In this document: positions 63,525 through 64,000 of the stretch, one piece after another
Layout of the letters: each line of letters opens with the position of its first letter
Position numbering within the stretch: the first letter of the stretch is position 1
NCBI RefSeq assembly: GCF_002777965.1
Contig: NZ_NGVR01000023.1
Location: forward strand, 124,001-188,000
Reading direction: 5' to 3'
DNA from: Proteus columbae
Lineage (GTDB): Bacteria > Pseudomonadota > Gammaproteobacteria > Enterobacterales > Enterobacteriaceae
DNA length: 64,000 nucleotides
Position numbers and translations under genes: made by a program
Notes under the pieces: model-generated
Databases searched by the model: none
What the model was told of the DNA's origin: nothing
What the model saw: the letters and a program-made list of their open reading frames with translations, nothing else

Positions 63525-64000
63525 TTAATTTTCAATATTGGCTTCAATAAACCATAAGAATTTATCAAGATCACGCGATGCAGCAGTAAACATATCGGCA
63601 GTATCTTCATCTTCAACTTCGTCAATGGCTTTACGAATATCATTAGCAACAACAGCATAACGATCAGCCAGTGCTTTTAGGTGATCTTGCACATCATGGA
63701 TATCCAAAGGATACGCTTTTAAGGGTGTTTTTTTACCGACAACTTGCGCAGTGCCTAATACCGTACCACCTAATTGAACAATACGTTCTGCAAACTCATC
63801 TGTGTGCTGATTAATGGTATCGCGGAAGCCATCAACCATCTCATGAACAGAAATAAAGTTTCTGCCACGCATATTCCAGTGCGCTTGTTTTGTGATGAGA
63901 GATAGGTCGATAAACTGCGTCACCATCTGTTGCAATAATTCAATAGCGTGAAGTTTTACGCTGTCGTCGAGGTTATTACGGGTATAAAGCAGAGTTGAAG
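63525..64000 (-). CDS. dps: Dps, DNA-binding ferritin-like protein from starved cells (5'-truncated by the window end)
   Basis: Dodecameric protein that stores iron and protects DNA in stationary phase. The window holds 157 codons plus the stop. The frame stays open to base 64000 and upstream residues read STLLYTRNN, matching E. coli near residues 13-21, so about ten N-terminal residues are outside. The ferroxidase region [14 protein letters not shown] (His), [10 protein letters not shown] and DEFAERI (Glu) is intact, as is [20 protein letters not shown]. Any start codon inside the window, such as TTG 63935, would be internal. Confidence 0.96.
   Translation of the reverse strand, partial: STLLYTRNNLDDSVKLHAIELLQQMVTQFIDLSLITKQAHWNMRGRNFISVHEMVDGFRDTINQHTDEFAERIVQLGGTVLGTAQVVGKKTPLKAYPLDIHDVQDHLKALADRYAVVANDIRKAIDEVEDEDTADMFTAASRDLDKFLWFIEANIEN

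Noticed and set aside
1-64000. tRNA, rRNA, intact insertion sequences or prophage genes
   Set aside because: None could be recognised in the window, including at the edges of the accessory regions.

Overview
The window looks like a chromosomal segment of a low-GC member of the Enterobacterales, most likely Proteus or a very close relative. The backbone keeps the gene order of the E. coli 16-18 minute region: aroG, gpmA, modF, modE, acrZ, modABC, ybhA, pgl, bioA/bioBFCD, uvrB, ybhK, moaACDE, ybhL, ybhRSFG-cecR, rhlE, dinG and dps. The proteins are close to their E. coli counterparts, but the DNA is AT-rich. Species assignment is inference from synteny and composition; no rRNA or marker gene is present to confirm it.

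Layout. 1-3.8 kb: aroG, gpmA and modF. 3.9-14.4 kb: an AT-rich island placed between modF and modE, which are neighbours in E. coli. It holds a two-partner secretion pair (TpsB transporter and a 1796-residue CdiA-like exoprotein), an overlapping small putative immunity gene, a tandem array of two nearly identical SUKH-type immunity genes separated by decayed fragments of another gene, and an unknown secreted protein. 14.5-18.7 kb: molybdate regulation and uptake (modE, acrZ, modABC), with two ERIC repeats, a hexanucleotide repeat and a ModE-type operator. 18.8-25.8 kb: ybhA, pgl and the divergent biotin operons around a BirA operator. 26-34 kb: uvrB with a LexA box, a DUF1266 protein, ybhK, then the molybdopterin operon moaACDE (no moaB) behind a Moco riboswitch and a ModE-type site, then ybhL. 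34.1-36.6 kb: a VOC protein and an HNH/ATPase pair resembling the Septu (PtuAB) anti-phage module. 36.7-45.6 kb: the YbhRSFG exporter with its TetR regulator CecR, rhlE, dusC and a YeaQ-like protein. 45.7-54.5 kb: sseA and an accessory metabolic locus (DcuC-type transporter, PLP C-S lyase, fumarase/adenylosuccinate-lyase-superfamily enzyme, MmgE/PrpD protein, an odd FabZ-like protein, an LrhA-like LysR regulator). 54.7-64 kb: dinG, an AT-rich regulatory stretch with a perfect FNR site and a long hairpin, a Tat-exported [FeFe]-hydrogenase-like operon (catalytic, four-cluster Fe-S and NrfD-type subunits), a TonB-dependent receptor and the 3-prime part of dps.

How the genes fit together. Molybdate uptake and cofactor synthesis appear to be tied together by ModE sites with the same arm-N8-arm architecture upstream of modA and moaA. 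The biotin genes form the standard BirA-controlled divergent pair. The accessory genes suggest interbacterial competition (3.9-12.9 kb), phage defence (34.6-36.6 kb), use of a fumarate-derived adduct such as S-(2-succino)cysteine (47-52.9 kb; inference), and anaerobic hydrogen or electron metabolism in the periplasm (57.4-61.3 kb).

The most noteworthy points are three. The hydrogenase-like protein keeps all recognisable H-cluster motifs except one ligand cysteine, which is serine. The succinyl-adduct catabolic hypothesis follows from the four-gene context. The immunity array carries decayed gene fragments that still share a reading frame. No tRNA, rRNA, CRISPR array, intact insertion sequence or prophage was seen.
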